Notes: generated by a model from the letters alone, not told the origin. Positions 1 through 9,651 are shown, counted from the stretch's first letter. The stretch: DNA of 64,000 nucleotides from Ectothiorhodospiraceae bacterium (GCA_024234875.1 JACKNM010000008.1:62001-126000), one strand, 5' to 3'. Numbers and translations: made by a program.

Positions 1-3000
1 GATGTCGGCGGTCGTACCGCCGGTGTCGTGGTAGGAGCTGAATGCGGCGACGAAGGCACCGTTCGGCAGCGCCGACACGACGCCCTCGAACTGCCAGCTC
101 ACGTTGTCCTGGTTGACGACGAACGGGCCGTCGACGCGGCTGCCGTCGGCCGCGAACTCCTGCGCCACGACCGCGCGGCTGTTGCCGTCGAGGCCGCCGT
201 CGTCGCTCCACGTCACCACGAAGCCGCCCGTGGTCAGCCCCACCACCGAGGCGTCGAACTGGTTGGACGCGGTCGTGGTGTGGACCTGGAACTCGGTGCC
301 CACCGCCACCCCGGCGGCGTCGTAACGCTGGGCGTAAATCCCCGACCCGCTGCCGTCCTGGTTCGAGGACGTCCACACCACCACGAAGCCGCCACCGGAC
401 AACGCGGCCACCGCCGACTCGTCCTGCGTCGACGCGGTGAATGTGTTGACCTGGAACTCGCCGCCGACGGCGACGCCGCCCGCGTCGAACAGCCGCGCGA
501 AGACACCATCGCCGCTGCCGTCACCGGCCGTACCGCTGGTCTGCGACGTCCAGGTGACGACGAAGCCACCACCGGCGAGAACTGCCACCGCCGCCTGGTC
601 CTGGACCGCGGTGGTCTGCTCGTTGACGACGAACTCCCCGCCGACCGGCGACCCGCCGGCATCGAAGCGTTGCCCGATGACGCCGGTGGAGTTGCCATCG
701 CCAGCCCCCGAGCCACTGGCCGACGACCACACCACGAGGAACCCGCCGCCCGGCAGGCCGACCACCACCGACTCGTCCTGGGTGCTGAAGGTCTGGGTGT
801 TGACCTGGAACTCGCTCCCGACCGGGGTGCCGCTCGCGTCGAAGCGCTGGCCGAAGACGCCAGTGCCGCTTCCGTCGCCGGCGTTCCCGGTGGTGGTGGC
901 GGTCCAGGTCACGACGAAGCCGCCGCCGGTCAGGGCGGCGACGGACGGATCGGTCTGGCTCCCGAGCGCGGTGTCGTTGACCAGGATCTCGGTGCTCGCG
1001 ATCACGCCGTCGGCGGAGTGCACGCGCGCGACGATGCCGTTGCTGTCGCCGTCCTGTAAGGCGGATCGCCAGACGACCACGTAGCCGCCGCCGGCAAGGG
1101 ACGCCACCGCCGGCTCGAGCTGCTCACCGGTCTGGAAGGTGTTCGACTCGCGCTCGTCGAAGAGTGGGACGACCCCGTCGGGCTGCTCGGTGACCACCAC
1201 CGTGACCACCACCGGCGTGCTCTGCCCGCCGTCACCGTCCTGCACCAGCACCTCGAGCTGGCGGCTGGCGATCGGATCGCTCGAGGTATTGCGATAGGTC
1301 AAGTTCGAGACCAGCGCGGTGACTGCGGCTGCGGTCGCCGACGCGTTCAGCTCGACCACCAGATCGCGGCCGTCGCCGTCGTCGGCGCCGATGGTGCCGA
1401 TCACGGTGCCACCGAACGTCACCGAGCCGCCGCTCACCCCGATCTGACCGGCCCCGATGCCCTGGTCACGGATCCCGACCTGGTCCTGCGCGTGGGGGTC
1501 GCCGAGGCGGACCTCGTCGAGCGTCTCGGTGCCGAAGATACGGCTGACGATCACGCGACCGCCGTCGAAGTCGGCCGAGTCGAGGTCGCTCACCGCCACC
1601 GCGGCATCGGCATCGATGAGCTGCGGCGCCGCGTTGACGTCGTCCTCTGCGAACGTGACCTGAGTGCTCAGACCCTCGAGCTCGGGGTTGGCCTGGAGCG
1701 AGAAGTCGGCCGGATCGCCGAACAGACGCGTCTCGACGTCGCGCGTCGAGCCGTTCGAGTCGTGATACGAGCTGAAGGTCGCGACGAAGGCGCCATTCGC
1801 GAGCCCGGCGACCGCGCTCTGGTACTGCCAGCTCACGTTGTCGTCGTTGACCACGAACTGGTCGCCGACCGCCGCGCCGGCGGCGTCGAAGCGCTGCGCG
1901 ACCACTGCCAGGGCGTTACCGTCGATGCCCGAATCGTCGGTCCAGCTCACCACGAAGCCGCCATCGTCGAGGGCCGCCACCGACGACTCGCTCTGGTTGC
2001 TCGCGGTCGTGGTGTTGACGCGGAACTCGCCGCCGACGGCGGCGCCGGCGGCGTCGTACAGGCGTGCGAAGACGCCGTTGCCGCTGCCGTCGCCCGCGGT
2101 GCCGCTGGAAATCGACGTCCAGGTGACCACGAAGCCACCGCCGTCGAGCACCGCGACCGCGGGTTGGCTCTGGGTGCTGGCGGTCTGGACGTTGACCTGG
2201 AACTCTGGCGCCACCGCGCTGCCGGTGGCGTCGAAGCGGCGAGCGAAGACACCGAGACCGCTCGCGTCGTTGCCGACCCAGGCGGCGACGAAACCGCCAC
2301 TCGGCAGGCTCGAGACGGCGACGTCGTTCTGATTGCCGGCGGTGGTCTCGTTCAGTCGGAACTCGCCACCCACCGTGACCCCGGCGGCGTCGTAGACCTG
2401 GCCGTAGACGCCTTCCCCACTACCGTCGCCGGCCGGACCGCTGGTGGTGGAGACCCAGGTGACGACGAAGCCACCGCCAGCGAGCGCGGTCGCCGCCGGG
2501 TCGTTCTGGGTGCTCTGGGTCTGGGTGTTGACCCGGAACTCGGAACCGACCGGATCCCCGTTGCCGTCGAAGCGCTGGGCGAACACGCCCTGACCGGATC
2601 CGTCGGCTCCGCCCTGGTCGGTCCAGGCCACCACGAAGCCACCGCCGACGAGGCCGGTGACGGTCGGGATCACCTGGGCGCCAGCCTCGTTGGTGTTGAC
2701 CTGGAACTCCGGCCCGAGCGGGATCCCCTCGCCGGTGAAGCGCTGGGCGAAGATCCCGCTGCCGTTCGCGTCCTGGCCGTCGGACTGCCACACCACCACG
2801 TAGCCGCCACCGGCGAGCGCCGCGACCGCGGGCTCGGCCTGGTCCCCGGCCTGGAAGACGTTGGCCTCGGTCTCCTCGCCGATCGGTGCGAAGTCACCCG
2901 GCCCGGGCGGTGCGCCGGGCGGGCCGAAGAGCTGCCCGAACACGCCGTTCGACGAGCCATCACCGGCCGTCGAGCTGGTGAACGAGGTCCAGTGCACGGC

Positions 3001-6000
3001 GAACGTATCGCCGCCGAGCGCGTTCACCACCGACTGCGACTGGGTGCTGCTGAACTCGGTGTTGACCTGGAACTGGCCGTCGACACGATGCCCGTCGACG
3101 TCGTACTGCTGACCGAAGACCCCCTGACCGCTGCCGTCGCGACCGCTGTCGTCGGACCAGGTGACGACGAAGCCACCACCTCCGAGCGCCACCACGTCGG
3201 AATCGGTCTGGTTCGACAGCGTGGTCTCGTTGACTCGGAACTCGGCACCGACGGTGGCGCCGCTCGCGTCGAACCGTTGCGCGAAGACCGCGTTGCCCGA
3301 GCCGTCGCCGGTCGGCGCGGCCGCGTTGGACGTCCACGACACCACGAAGCCACCGCCGACGAGCCCGGCGACGCTCGGGTCGAACTGGCTCGAGGCGGTC
3401 TGGGAATTGATCTGGAACTCGGCGCCGACGGCGGCGCCGGCGGCGTCGTAGCGCTGGCCGAAGATCCCGGCGGCGTTGCCGTCGCCGCCGCTGTCGTCGC
3501 GCCAGACGACGACGAATCCACCCCCCGCGAGCGCGGCGATCGCCGGCTCGTACTGGGCGTTGGTGGTCGTCGTGTTGACCCGGAACTCCGCGCCGAGCGC
3601 GGTGCCGGCGGCGTCGTAGCGCTGGCCGAACACCCCCCAGCTCGAGCCGTCGGCCGACGCCTGGTCGGTCCACACCACGACGAAGCCGGTGCCGACCCCG
3701 GCAATCGCGGCATCGGTCTGGTTACCGCTGGTGGTGGTGTTGACGCGGAACTCGGCCCCGAGCGCGGAGCCGTCGGTGGCGAATCGCTGCGCCATCACCG
3801 CGGTGCCGCTGCCGTCGATGGCGGTGTCGGTCCAGGTGACGACGAAGCCACCGCCGGACAGCGCCGCGACGTCGGGCTCGCGCTGATCGCTCGCGGTCGT
3901 GGTGTTGACCCGGAACTCGACGCCGAGCGGCGTGCCGGAGGCGTCGAAGCGCTGGGCGTAGACGCCCTCGCCGCTGCCGTCCTGGAGGCGCGACTCCCAG
4001 ACCACCACGTAGCTGCCGTCGGCGAGGGTGGCCGAGGCGGCCGATTCCTGGGCATCCGCGGTGGTGGTGTTGACCTGGTACTCGTCGCCGACCGCCACCT
4101 GGCCGTCGATCGACGGTGTGATGTTGACCGTGATCACCCGCGGCTCGCTCGAGCCGCCATCACCGTCGCTCAGGGTGATGACGACGTCGCGGGTCGCGAG
4201 CGGGGCGTCGGAGATGTTGCGGTAGGTGAGGTTCTCGACCAGGGCGTCGACCGCGGCGACGGTGGCATTGGCGTTCAGGCTGACGATGAGATCGGCACCG
4301 TCGACCCCGTCGGAGACGATCGTCCCGATGACCGTGCCGCCGAAGGTCACGTCGCTGCCGCTGACGCCGATCTGGCCGGCGCCGCTGCCCTGGTTGCGGA
4401 TCCCGAGCTGGTCCTGCGACCCGTCGTCCGGCGGCTGGATCTGGGCGTACTGCACCGGCAGCCCGGTCAGTCGACTGACCTGGAGCTGGCCGCCGTCGAA
4501 GTCGGCCGAGTCGGCGTCGGAGACCACCGCCGCGCCGTTGGCGTCGAGGAGCTGCGGGGCGGCGTTGACGACGTCCTCGACGTAGGTGACGGTCGCGTTG
4601 ACCGCGTCGATGACCGGATTGGCCTGCTGGGTGAAGGTCGCCGGGTCGCCGTAGACCTGCAGGAAGACACCGTTGCTGCTGCCGTCACCGGCGCTGCCGC
4701 TGGTGACCGAGGTCCACACCACCGCGAAGGCGCCATTCGGCAGCGCGGCGATCGCCGGCTGGTTCTGGGTGCTCGAGATCTCGGTGTTGACCCGGAACTC
4801 GCCGTCGACCCGGCTGCCGTCGGCGGCGAACTCCTGCGCGAAGACGCCGAAGCCACTGCCGTCGGCGCCGCCGTCGTCGGTCCAGGTGACCACGAACCCG
4901 CCGTCGTCGAGCCCCACCACTGCGGAATCGAACTGGTCGTTGGAGGTGGTGGTGTTGACGCGGAACTCGACCCCGACCGGTGCGCCGGACGCGTCGTGGC
5001 GCTGGGCGTAGATGCCCTGGAAGCTGCCGTCCTGGTTGCGCGAGGTCCAGGCAACCACGAACCCACCGTCGGCGAGCGCCGCAATGCTCGGCTGGTCCTG
5101 GTCGTTGGCGGTGGTCGTGTTGATGCGGAACTCACCGCCTAGCGGGGTGCCGGCGGCGTCGTAGCGCTGCGCAAAGACGCCCTGGCCGTTGCCGTCGCCG
5201 GCGGTCGCGCTGGTGACCGAGGTCCAGGCGACGACGAATCCGCCACCGGTGAGCGCGGTCACCACCGGCTCGAACTGGCTGCTCGAGAACTCGGTGTTGA
5301 CCTGGAACTGCGCGCCGACGGCGGTGCCTGTGGCGTCGTAGCGCTGGCCGAAGACGCCGAAGCCGCTGCCGTCCGCGCTCCCGTTGTCCTGCCACACGAC
5401 GACGAACCCGCCGCCGGGGAGCCCGGCGAGCTCGGGGCGATCCTGCGAGTTGGAGGTGGTGGTGTTGACCCGGAACTCGGCGCCGAGGGTGGCGCCGCTC
5501 GCGTCGAAGCGCTGGGCGAGTACCGCCGACGCGGAGCCGTCGATTCCGCTCTGGTCGGTCCAGGAGACGACGAAACCACCATCGGCGGTGCCGGTGACCC
5601 GGGCGGTGTTCTGGTTGCCGACCTGGGTGGTGCTGACCTGGAACTCGGGCCCGGTCGGAACGCCCTCGGCGGTGTAACGCTGGGCGTAGATGCCGTCGGC
5701 GTCCCCGTCCTGTCCGAACGAGGTCCACACCACCACGAAGCCGCCGCCGCTCAGTGCGGCCACCGCCGGCTCGTCCTGGGCGCTGGTGACGAAGGTGTTG
5801 ACCTGTTGCTCGGCACCGATCGGCTCCGCACCGTCCTCGCTCGGCGTCACCGTCACGCTGACGGTGCGCGGGGTCGCGCTACCGCCGTCGCCGTCCGAGA
5901 GCAGCACCTCGAAGGTGCGCGAGAGCGCCGGATCGTCCGACGTGTTGGCGTAGGTGACGTGCTCGAGCAGGGCCTCCACCGCGCTCGGCGACGCCAGGGC

Positions 6001-9000
6001 GTTCAGGCTCACGGTCAGCGCCGCGCCGTCGGCACCGTCGGAGAGGATGGTCCCGAACACCACACCGCCGAAGCTGACCGCGTTGCCGACCACCGCGATC
6101 TGACCCGGCCCGAAGCCGGTGCTCGCCACCGCGAGCTGGTCGGCCGCGCCGAGATCGGCGAACGCGGTGACGTCCGGATCGCCGAAGCCGGTGATGCGCG
6201 CGATCGAGAGCTGGCCACCGTCGAAGTTCGGTGAGTCGAGATCGCCCACCGCGACGGAGTCGAAGAGCCGCTGTGGCGCCGCGTTGACCGCGTCCTCGGT
6301 GAAGGTCACCGCGCCCTGGAGCGCCACCACCGGACCGGCCTGGACCGGGAACGCCGCCGGATCCCCGAAGCGCTGCTGGAATACCCCGTTGCCGTCGCCG
6401 TCACCGGCGCTGCCGCTGGTGGTCGAGGTCCAGGCGACGACGAATCCCGCCCCCGGAAGCGCCGTGACCGCGGGCTGATCCTGGGTGCTGCTCACCTGGG
6501 TGTTGACGCGGAACTGGCCGTCGACGCGGGCGCCGTCGGCCCCGTACTGCTGGCCGAAGACGCCGCTGCCGCTACCGTCGGTACCGCCGTTGTCGGTCCA
6601 GGTGACGACGAAGCCGCCGTTGTCGAGCCCGACCACCTCGGCGTCGAACTGCGAGCCCGAGATGGTGGTGCTGACCCGGAACTCACCGCCGACGGTGACC
6701 CCGGCTGCGTCGTAGCGCTGGGCGTAGACGGCGATGCCGCTGCCGTCCTGGCCGTTCGAGCTCCACACCACGACGAATCCGCCGTCGGTGAGGGCGCCGA
6801 TCGCCGAGTCGTTCTGCGCGTTGGCGGTGGTGGTGTTGACCCGGAACTCACCGCCGAGCGCGGTCCCGCTGGCGTCGTAGCGCTGCGCGAACACGCCGTC
6901 GCTGCTGCCGTCGCCGGCGGTGCCACTGGTCGCGGAGGCCCAGGTGACGACGAAGCCGCCGCCGGCGAGCCCCGCCACCGCCGGTTGGTCCTGGGTGCTG
7001 GTGATCTCGGTGTTGACTCGGAACTCGGCCCCGGCCGGCGCGCCGGCGGCGTCGAAACGCTGGCCGAAGACGCCGAGACCGCTACCATCGGCGCCACCGT
7101 CGTCCTGCCACACCACGACGAAGCCGCCACCCGCGAGACCGGCGACGTCGCCCGCGTACTGCGAGTTGATGGTGCGCGTGTTGACCAGGAACTCGTCGCC
7201 CACAACGGCCCCGGTGGCGTCGAAGCGCTGGCCGAAGGTGCCCCAGGCCGAGCCGTCGGCGCCGCCCTCGTCGGTCCACACCACCACGAAGCCGCCGTCG
7301 GCGGTGACCGCGACACGTGGCGCGCTCTGACCGAACTGCTCGGTCGAGTTGACCAGGAACTCGGTGCTGCGCGGCGCACCGTTGCTCTCGAAGAGCCGAC
7401 CGACGATGCCGGTGCCGCTGCCGTCCTGGCCCGCCGAGCGCCATACCATCACGTAGCCGCCGTCGGCCAGGGTGGCGATCGCGGGGTTGTCCTGGCTCGC
7501 GGCCTCGAAGGCGTTGACCTGGCGCTCACCGAGCACGGGTAGGGCCCCGTCGGCCTCGGCGACCACGTTCACCGTGACCACCACCGGCGCGCTCTGCCCG
7601 CCGTCGCCGTCGCGCACCAGGACCTCGAACCGGCGGCTCTCGATCGGATCACTCGAGGTGTTCGCGTAGGTCAGGTTCTCGATCAGCGCCTCGACTGCCG
7701 CCACGTCGGCGGCGGCGTTCAGGTCGATGACGAGCGCGGCGCCGTCGGCGCCGTCGGAGCTGATGACGCCGATCGCGGTGCCGCCGTAGGTCACGACGCT
7801 GCCGCTCACTCCGATCTGGCCGCTCGCGGTGCCCTGATTGCGGACACCGAGCTGGTCCTCGGCCGCCGGGTCGCGGTCGATGAGGTCGTCCGCGGTCTCC
7901 GAGCCGAAGATGCGGCTGACGATGACCTGGCCGCCGTCGAGGTCGAGGGAGTCGGCGTCGCTCAGCGCCACCGCGGCGTTGGCGTCGAGGAGCTGAGGCA
8001 CGGCGTTGACGGTGTCCTCGTCGAAGGTCACCGACGCGTTCACCGCCGCCAGCACGGGGTCGGACTGGACGGTGAAGTCCGCCGGATCGCCGAGGATCTG
8101 CAGGAACACGCCGTTGCTGCTGCCGTCGCCAGCGGTGCCGCTGGTGAAGGAGGTCCAGGTGACGACGTAGTTCCCGCCGGGCAGGCCGGTGACCGCAGGC
8201 GCGTTCTGCGTCGAGAGGAACTCGGTGTTGACCCGGAACTCGCCGTCGACCGCGCTTCCGTCGGCCGCGTACTCCTGGGCGAACACCCCGATTCCGCTGC
8301 CGTCGAGCCCCCCGTTGTCGGTCCAGGTGACCACGAAGCCGCCGTTGTCGAGCGCGGCGACGTCGGCATCCGACTGCGCGTTGGCGGTGGTGGTGTTGAC
8401 ACGGAACTCGGTGCCGACCGCGACGCCGGTGGCATCGAAGCGCTGGGCGTAGACCCCGGTGGTGCTGCCGTCCTGCGCCTCCGAGCTCCACACCACCACG
8501 AAGCCACCGCCGCTCAGCGCCGCGATGGCCGAATCGGACTGGTTGTTCGCGGTGGTGGTGTTGACCTGGAACTCGCCCCCGACCACGGTGCCGGTCGCGT
8601 CGTAGCGCCGGGCGAACACTCCGTTGCTGCTGCCGTCGCCGGCGGGGCCGCTGGTGGCCGAGGTCCAGGTGACCACGAAGCCACCACCGACCAGTGCCGC
8701 GACCCGGGCGTTGGCCTGCGTGCTCTGGGTCTCCTCGTTGACGAGGAACTCGCCGCCGACGGTGCTACCAGTGGCGTCGTAGCGCTGGGCGAAGATGCCG
8801 AGACCGCTACCGTCGACCGGGTTGCTGTCGTCGTGCCACACGACCACGAAGCCACCGCCGTCGAGGCCGGCGACATGGGGCGTGTACTGCGAGCCGACGA
8901 TGCTGGTGTTGACCCGGAACTGATCTCCGGCCGCCTCGCCGCTCGCCTCGAAGCGACGCCCGAAGGTCGCCCAGCCCGAGCCGTCGATTCCGCTCTGGTC

Positions 9001-9276
9001 GGTCCAGACCACGACGAAACCGCCGTCGTCGGTCGCCGCCACCTCGGGCTCGATCTGACCGGAGAGTCCGAACGTGTTGACCGCGAACTCCGCTCCGACC
9101 GCCACGCCGTCGGCGCTGTAGCGCTGCCCGCGAACTCCGTAGCCGCTGCCGTCCTGCCCGTCGGAAGCCCAGACCACCACGAACCCACCGTCGGCGAGCG
9201 TGGTGATCGAGGAGTTGTCCTGGCTGCCCGCCGTGAACAGGTTGACCTGGGTCTCGGTTCCCACCAGCTGCGGCAT
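1..9276 (-). CDS. Giant repeat protein, six seven-blade blocks plus cadherin-like domains (3' end outside window)
   Basis: The frame is open without a stop from an ATG at 9276 to the window edge, at least 3092 residues. The start is supported by AAGGGGAC six bases upstream. The protein is built of ~55-residue units with a pattern like EFRVNTxT..Q, then GGGFVVVW or GGFVVTW, then DGSGxGVFxQRFDA.G. They form six blocks of exactly seven units. Four copies of a ~173-residue domain ending in a DGDGG motif, as in cadherin-like/CSPG repeats of bacterial surface proteins, separate the blocks. There is no signal peptide: the chain enters blade 1 within about ten residues. Seven units per block suggests a string of seven-bladed beta-propellers (inference). 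Giant non-signal-peptide repeat proteins are often type I secretion substrates and adhesins, but the C-terminal signal and transporter genes are not visible, so function is unproven. Confidence 0.9.
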   Translation of the reverse strand, partial: MPQLVGTETQVNLFTAGSQDNSSITTLADGGFVVVWASDGQDGSGYGVRGQRYSADGVAVGAEFAVNTFGLSGQIEPEVAATDDGGFVVVWTDQSGIDGSGWATFGRRFEASGEAAGDQFRVNTSIVGSQYTPHVAGLDGGGFVVVWHDDSNPVDGSGLGIFAQRYDATGSTVGGEFLVNEETQSTQANARVAALVGGGFVVTWTSATSGPAGDGSSNGVFARRYDATGTVVGGEFQVNTTTANNQSDSAIAALSGGGFVVVWSSEAQDGSTTGVYAQRFDATGVAVGTEFRVNTTTANAQSDADVAALDNGGFVVTWTDNGGLDGSGIGVFAQEYAADGSAVDGEFRVNTEFLSTQNAPAVTGLPGGNYVVTWTSFTSGTAGDGSSNGVFLQILGDPADFTVQSDPVLAAVNASVTFDEDTVNAVPQLLDANAAVALSDADSLDLDGGQVIVSRIFGSETADDLIDRDPAAEDQLGVRNQGTASGQIGVSGSVVTYGGTAIGVISSDGADGAALVIDLNAAADVAAVEALIENLTYANTSSDPIESRRFEVLVRDGDGGQSAPVVVTVNVVAEADGALPVLGERQVNAFEAASQDNPAIATLADGGYVMVWRSAGQDGSGTGIVGRLFESNGAPRSTEFLVNSTEQFGQSAPRVAVTADGGFVVVWTDEGGADGSAWGTFGQRFDATGAVVGDEFLVNTRTINSQYAGDVAGLAGGGFVVVWQDDGGADGSGLGVFGQRFDAAGAPAGAEFRVNTEITSTQDQPAVAGLAGGGFVVTWASATSGTAGDGSSDGVFAQRYDASGTALGGEFRVNTTTANAQNDSAIGALTDGGFVVVWSSNGQDGSGIAVYAQRYDAAGVTVGGEFRVSTTISGSQFDAEVVGLDNGGFVVTWTDNGGTDGSGSGVFGQQYGADGARVDGQFRVNTQVSSTQDQPAVTALPGAGFVVAWTSTTSGSAGDGDGNGVFQQRFGDPAAFPVQAGPVVALQGAVTFTEDAVNAAPQRLFDSVAVGDLDSPNFDGGQLSIARITGFGDPDVTAFADLGAADQLAVASTGFGPGQIAVVGNAVSFGGVVFGTILSDGADGAALTVSLNALASPSAVEALLEHVTYANTSDDPALSRTFEVLLSDGDGGSATPRTVSVTVTPSEDGAEPIGAEQQVNTFVTSAQDEPAVAALSGGGFVVVWTSFGQDGDADGIYAQRYTAEGVPTGPEFQVSTTQVGNQNTARVTGTADGGFVVSWTDQSGIDGSASAVLAQRFDASGATLGAEFRVNTTTSNSQDRPELAGLPGGGFVVVWQDNGSADGSGFGVFGQRYDATGTAVGAQFQVNTEFSSSQFEPVVTALTGGGFVVAWTSVTSATAGDGNGQGVFAQRYDAAGTPLGGEFRINTTTANDQDQPSIAALADGGFVVAWTSRNQDGSFQGIYAQRHDASGAPVGVEFRVNTTTSNDQFDSAVVGLDDGGFVVTWTDDGGADGSGFGVFAQEFAADGSRVDGEFRVNTEISSTQNQPAIAALPNGAFAVVWTSVTSGSAGDGSSNGVFLQVYGDPATFTQQANPVIDAVNATVTYVEDVVNAAPQLLDANGAAVVSDADSADFDGGQLQVSRLTGLPVQYAQIQPPDDGSQDQLGIRNQGSGAGQIGVSGSDVTFGGTVIGTIVSDGVDGADLIVSLNANATVAAVDALVENLTYRNISDAPLATRDVVITLSDGDGGSSEPRVITVNITPSIDGQVAVGDEYQVNTTTADAQESAASATLADGSYVVVWESRLQDGSGEGVYAQRFDASGTPLGVEFRVNTTTASDQREPDVAALSGGGFVVTWTDTAIDGSGTAVMAQRFATDGSALGAEFRVNTTTSGNQTDAAIAGVGTGFVVVWTDQASADGSSWGVFGQRYDAAGTALGAEFRVNTTTTNAQYEPAIAALAGGGFVVVWRDDSGGDGNAAGIFGQRYDAAGAAVGAEFQINSQTASSQFDPSVAGLVGGGFVVSWTSNAAAPTGDGSGNAVFAQRFDASGATVGAEFRVNETTLSNQTDSDVVALGGGGFVVTWSDDSGRDGSGQGVFGQQYDVDGHRVDGQFQVNTEFSSTQSQSVVNALGGDTFAVHWTSFTSSTAGDGSSNGVFGQLFGPPGAPPGPGDFAPIGEETEANVFQAGDQAEPAVAALAGGGYVVVWQSDGQDANGSGIFAQRFTGEGIPLGPEFQVNTNEAGAQVIPTVTGLVGGGFVVAWTDQGGADGSGQGVFAQRFDGNGDPVGSEFRVNTQTQSTQNDPAATALAGGGFVVTWVSTTSGPAGDGSGEGVYGQVYDAAGVTVGGEFRLNETTAGNQNDVAVSSLPSGGFVAAWVGNDASGLGVFARRFDATGSAVAPEFQVNVQTASTQSQPAVAVLDGGGFVVTWTSISSGTAGDGSGNGVFARLYDAAGAAVGGEFRVNTTTASNQSESSVAALDDGGFVVSWTDDSGIDGNALAVVAQRFDAAGAAVGDQFVVNDDNVSWQYQSAVAGLANGAFVATFSSYHDSNGSTRDVETRLFGDPADFSLQANPELEGLSTQVTFAEDDVNAAPQLIDADAAVAVSDLDSADFDGGRVIVSRIFGTETLDEVRLGDPHAQDQVGIRDQGIGAGQIGVSGGSVTFGGTVIGTIGADDGDGRDLVVELNASATAAAVTALVSNLTYRNTSSDPIASRQLEVLVQDGDGGQSTPVVVTVVVTEQPDGVVPLFDERESNTFQTGEQLEPAVASLAGGGYVVVWRSALQDGDSNGIVARVHSADGVIASTEILVNDTALGSQTDPSVAALTGGGFVVTWTATTTGNAGDGSGTGVFGQRFDASGTPVGSEFQVNTQTFSTQDESVVVGLPGGGFLVVWSSASGSGAGDGNSTGVIGQRFDAGGSPVGGEFVVNEQTTAVQDQAAVAVLAGGGFVVTWTSQTSGTAGDGSGDGVFARLFDAGGVAVGGEFQVNTFTASTQDESAVAALSGGGFVVVWTSSNQDGSGSGIYAQRYDAAGVAVGTEFQVHTTTASNQFDASVVGLTTGGFVVTWSDDGGLDGNSRAVVAQEFAADGSRVDGPFVVNQDNVSWQFEGVVSALPNGAFVAAFSSYHDTGGTTADI
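1..9276 (-). repeat. Six tandem super-modules, ~1.72 kb period, seven blades each
   Basis: The codons for the QVN/ESN signature of blade 1 begin at 9249, 7521, 5805, 4077, 2868 and 1149, which sets the module starts. Successive spacings are 1728, 1716, 1728, 1209 and 1719 bases. Each module has seven blades, 41 complete plus one cut by the window edge. In the first three modules blades 4 and 7 are the longer subtype with a SGxAGDGS insertion. Blade 6 ends in a VD dipeptide in five of six modules. Such position-specific identity shows that whole modules, not only single blades, were duplicated. Confidence 0.92.
1165..8070 (-). repeat. Four copies of an inter-block cadherin/CSPG-like domain
   Basis: Copies lie at about 8070-7540, 6345-5825, 4640-4100 and 1700-1165. 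Each starts with a VTF.ED.VNA..QL segment, passes through GxIGVSGxxVTFGGTVIG, then an ALVENLTYxNTS stretch, and ends SR.FEVLVxDGDGG followed by a VTVNV strand. That ending matches cadherin-like or CSPG/FREM-type repeats common in bacterial giant surface proteins. Copy boundaries are approximate. No copy lies between blocks 4 and 5, where the two propeller blocks are joined by a short Pro/Gly-rich linker near 2880-2960. Confidence 0.8.
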
Positions 9277-9629
9277 CGCTATGTCCCCTTAATGCCAATC
9301 GCCCGGCGTGCGCTCGGGCACGCCAGGTCTCGCCCTCACCGGGGCATGTCGATCGTGGCCGGATTCGCCCTCGCGGGCGCTCGAGGTGGAATGGGCCGGC
9401 GCCAGGCGCGCGGCCGAGTCGAAAGGCGCGCGGTCAGTCCGACCGCACGTGCCGTCGCCCCACAATCGCGTTCCAGACGTGTTCAGAACCCAATCCGGCT
9501 CGATCGTTGTATCGAGATGGAAGCAATTTCCGAGCCACGGATTGCCGTTCCTTGCGGATCAGAACGTTGGCGAGCGGTCGGTTCGCGCCGACTGCGGAAT
9601 TGTAAATTTTTCCGACACGCGAGACCGGT
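9277..9629. other. Non-coding leader of the giant gene with a local AT-rich patch
   Basis: No convincing gene lies here. Bases ~9480-9620 are clearly lower in G+C than the surroundings and include the run TGTAAATTTTTCC. This is the only sizeable AT-rich patch near the giant gene and is the natural place for its promoter or a regulator site. I could not place a confident -35/-10 pair. Short minus-strand frames in this stretch have no family resemblance. Confidence 0.4.
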
Positions 9630-9651
9630 CTGCCCCGGTGCACGCGGGCAG
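9630..9651 (-). terminator. Possible hairpin after glnS
   Basis: CTGCCC and GGGCAG arms of six bases enclose a ten-base loop and begin directly after the glnS stop codon. No U-tract follows immediately, although an A/T-rich stretch lies about 20 bases further on, so this is only a weak terminator candidate. Confidence 0.3.

Noticed and set aside
1492..5142. Long plus-strand reading frame of ~1200 codons, and a similar one at 28-1059
   Set aside because: Antisense shadow of the repetitive giant gene. It is Arg/Ala/Val/Asp-rich with no domain, and its length follows from GC-rich repeat codons on the other strand.
1..9276. Regular ~165-base periodicity as a possible CRISPR or satellite array
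   Set aside because: Periodicity is at protein level, with diverged nucleotides, conserved frame and codon bias. There are no short identical repeats with unique spacers.
9434..9643. 69-codon minus-strand frame between the giant gene and glnS
   Set aside because: No ribosome-binding site or family likeness; it lies in the AT-rich leader and codon use is not typical.
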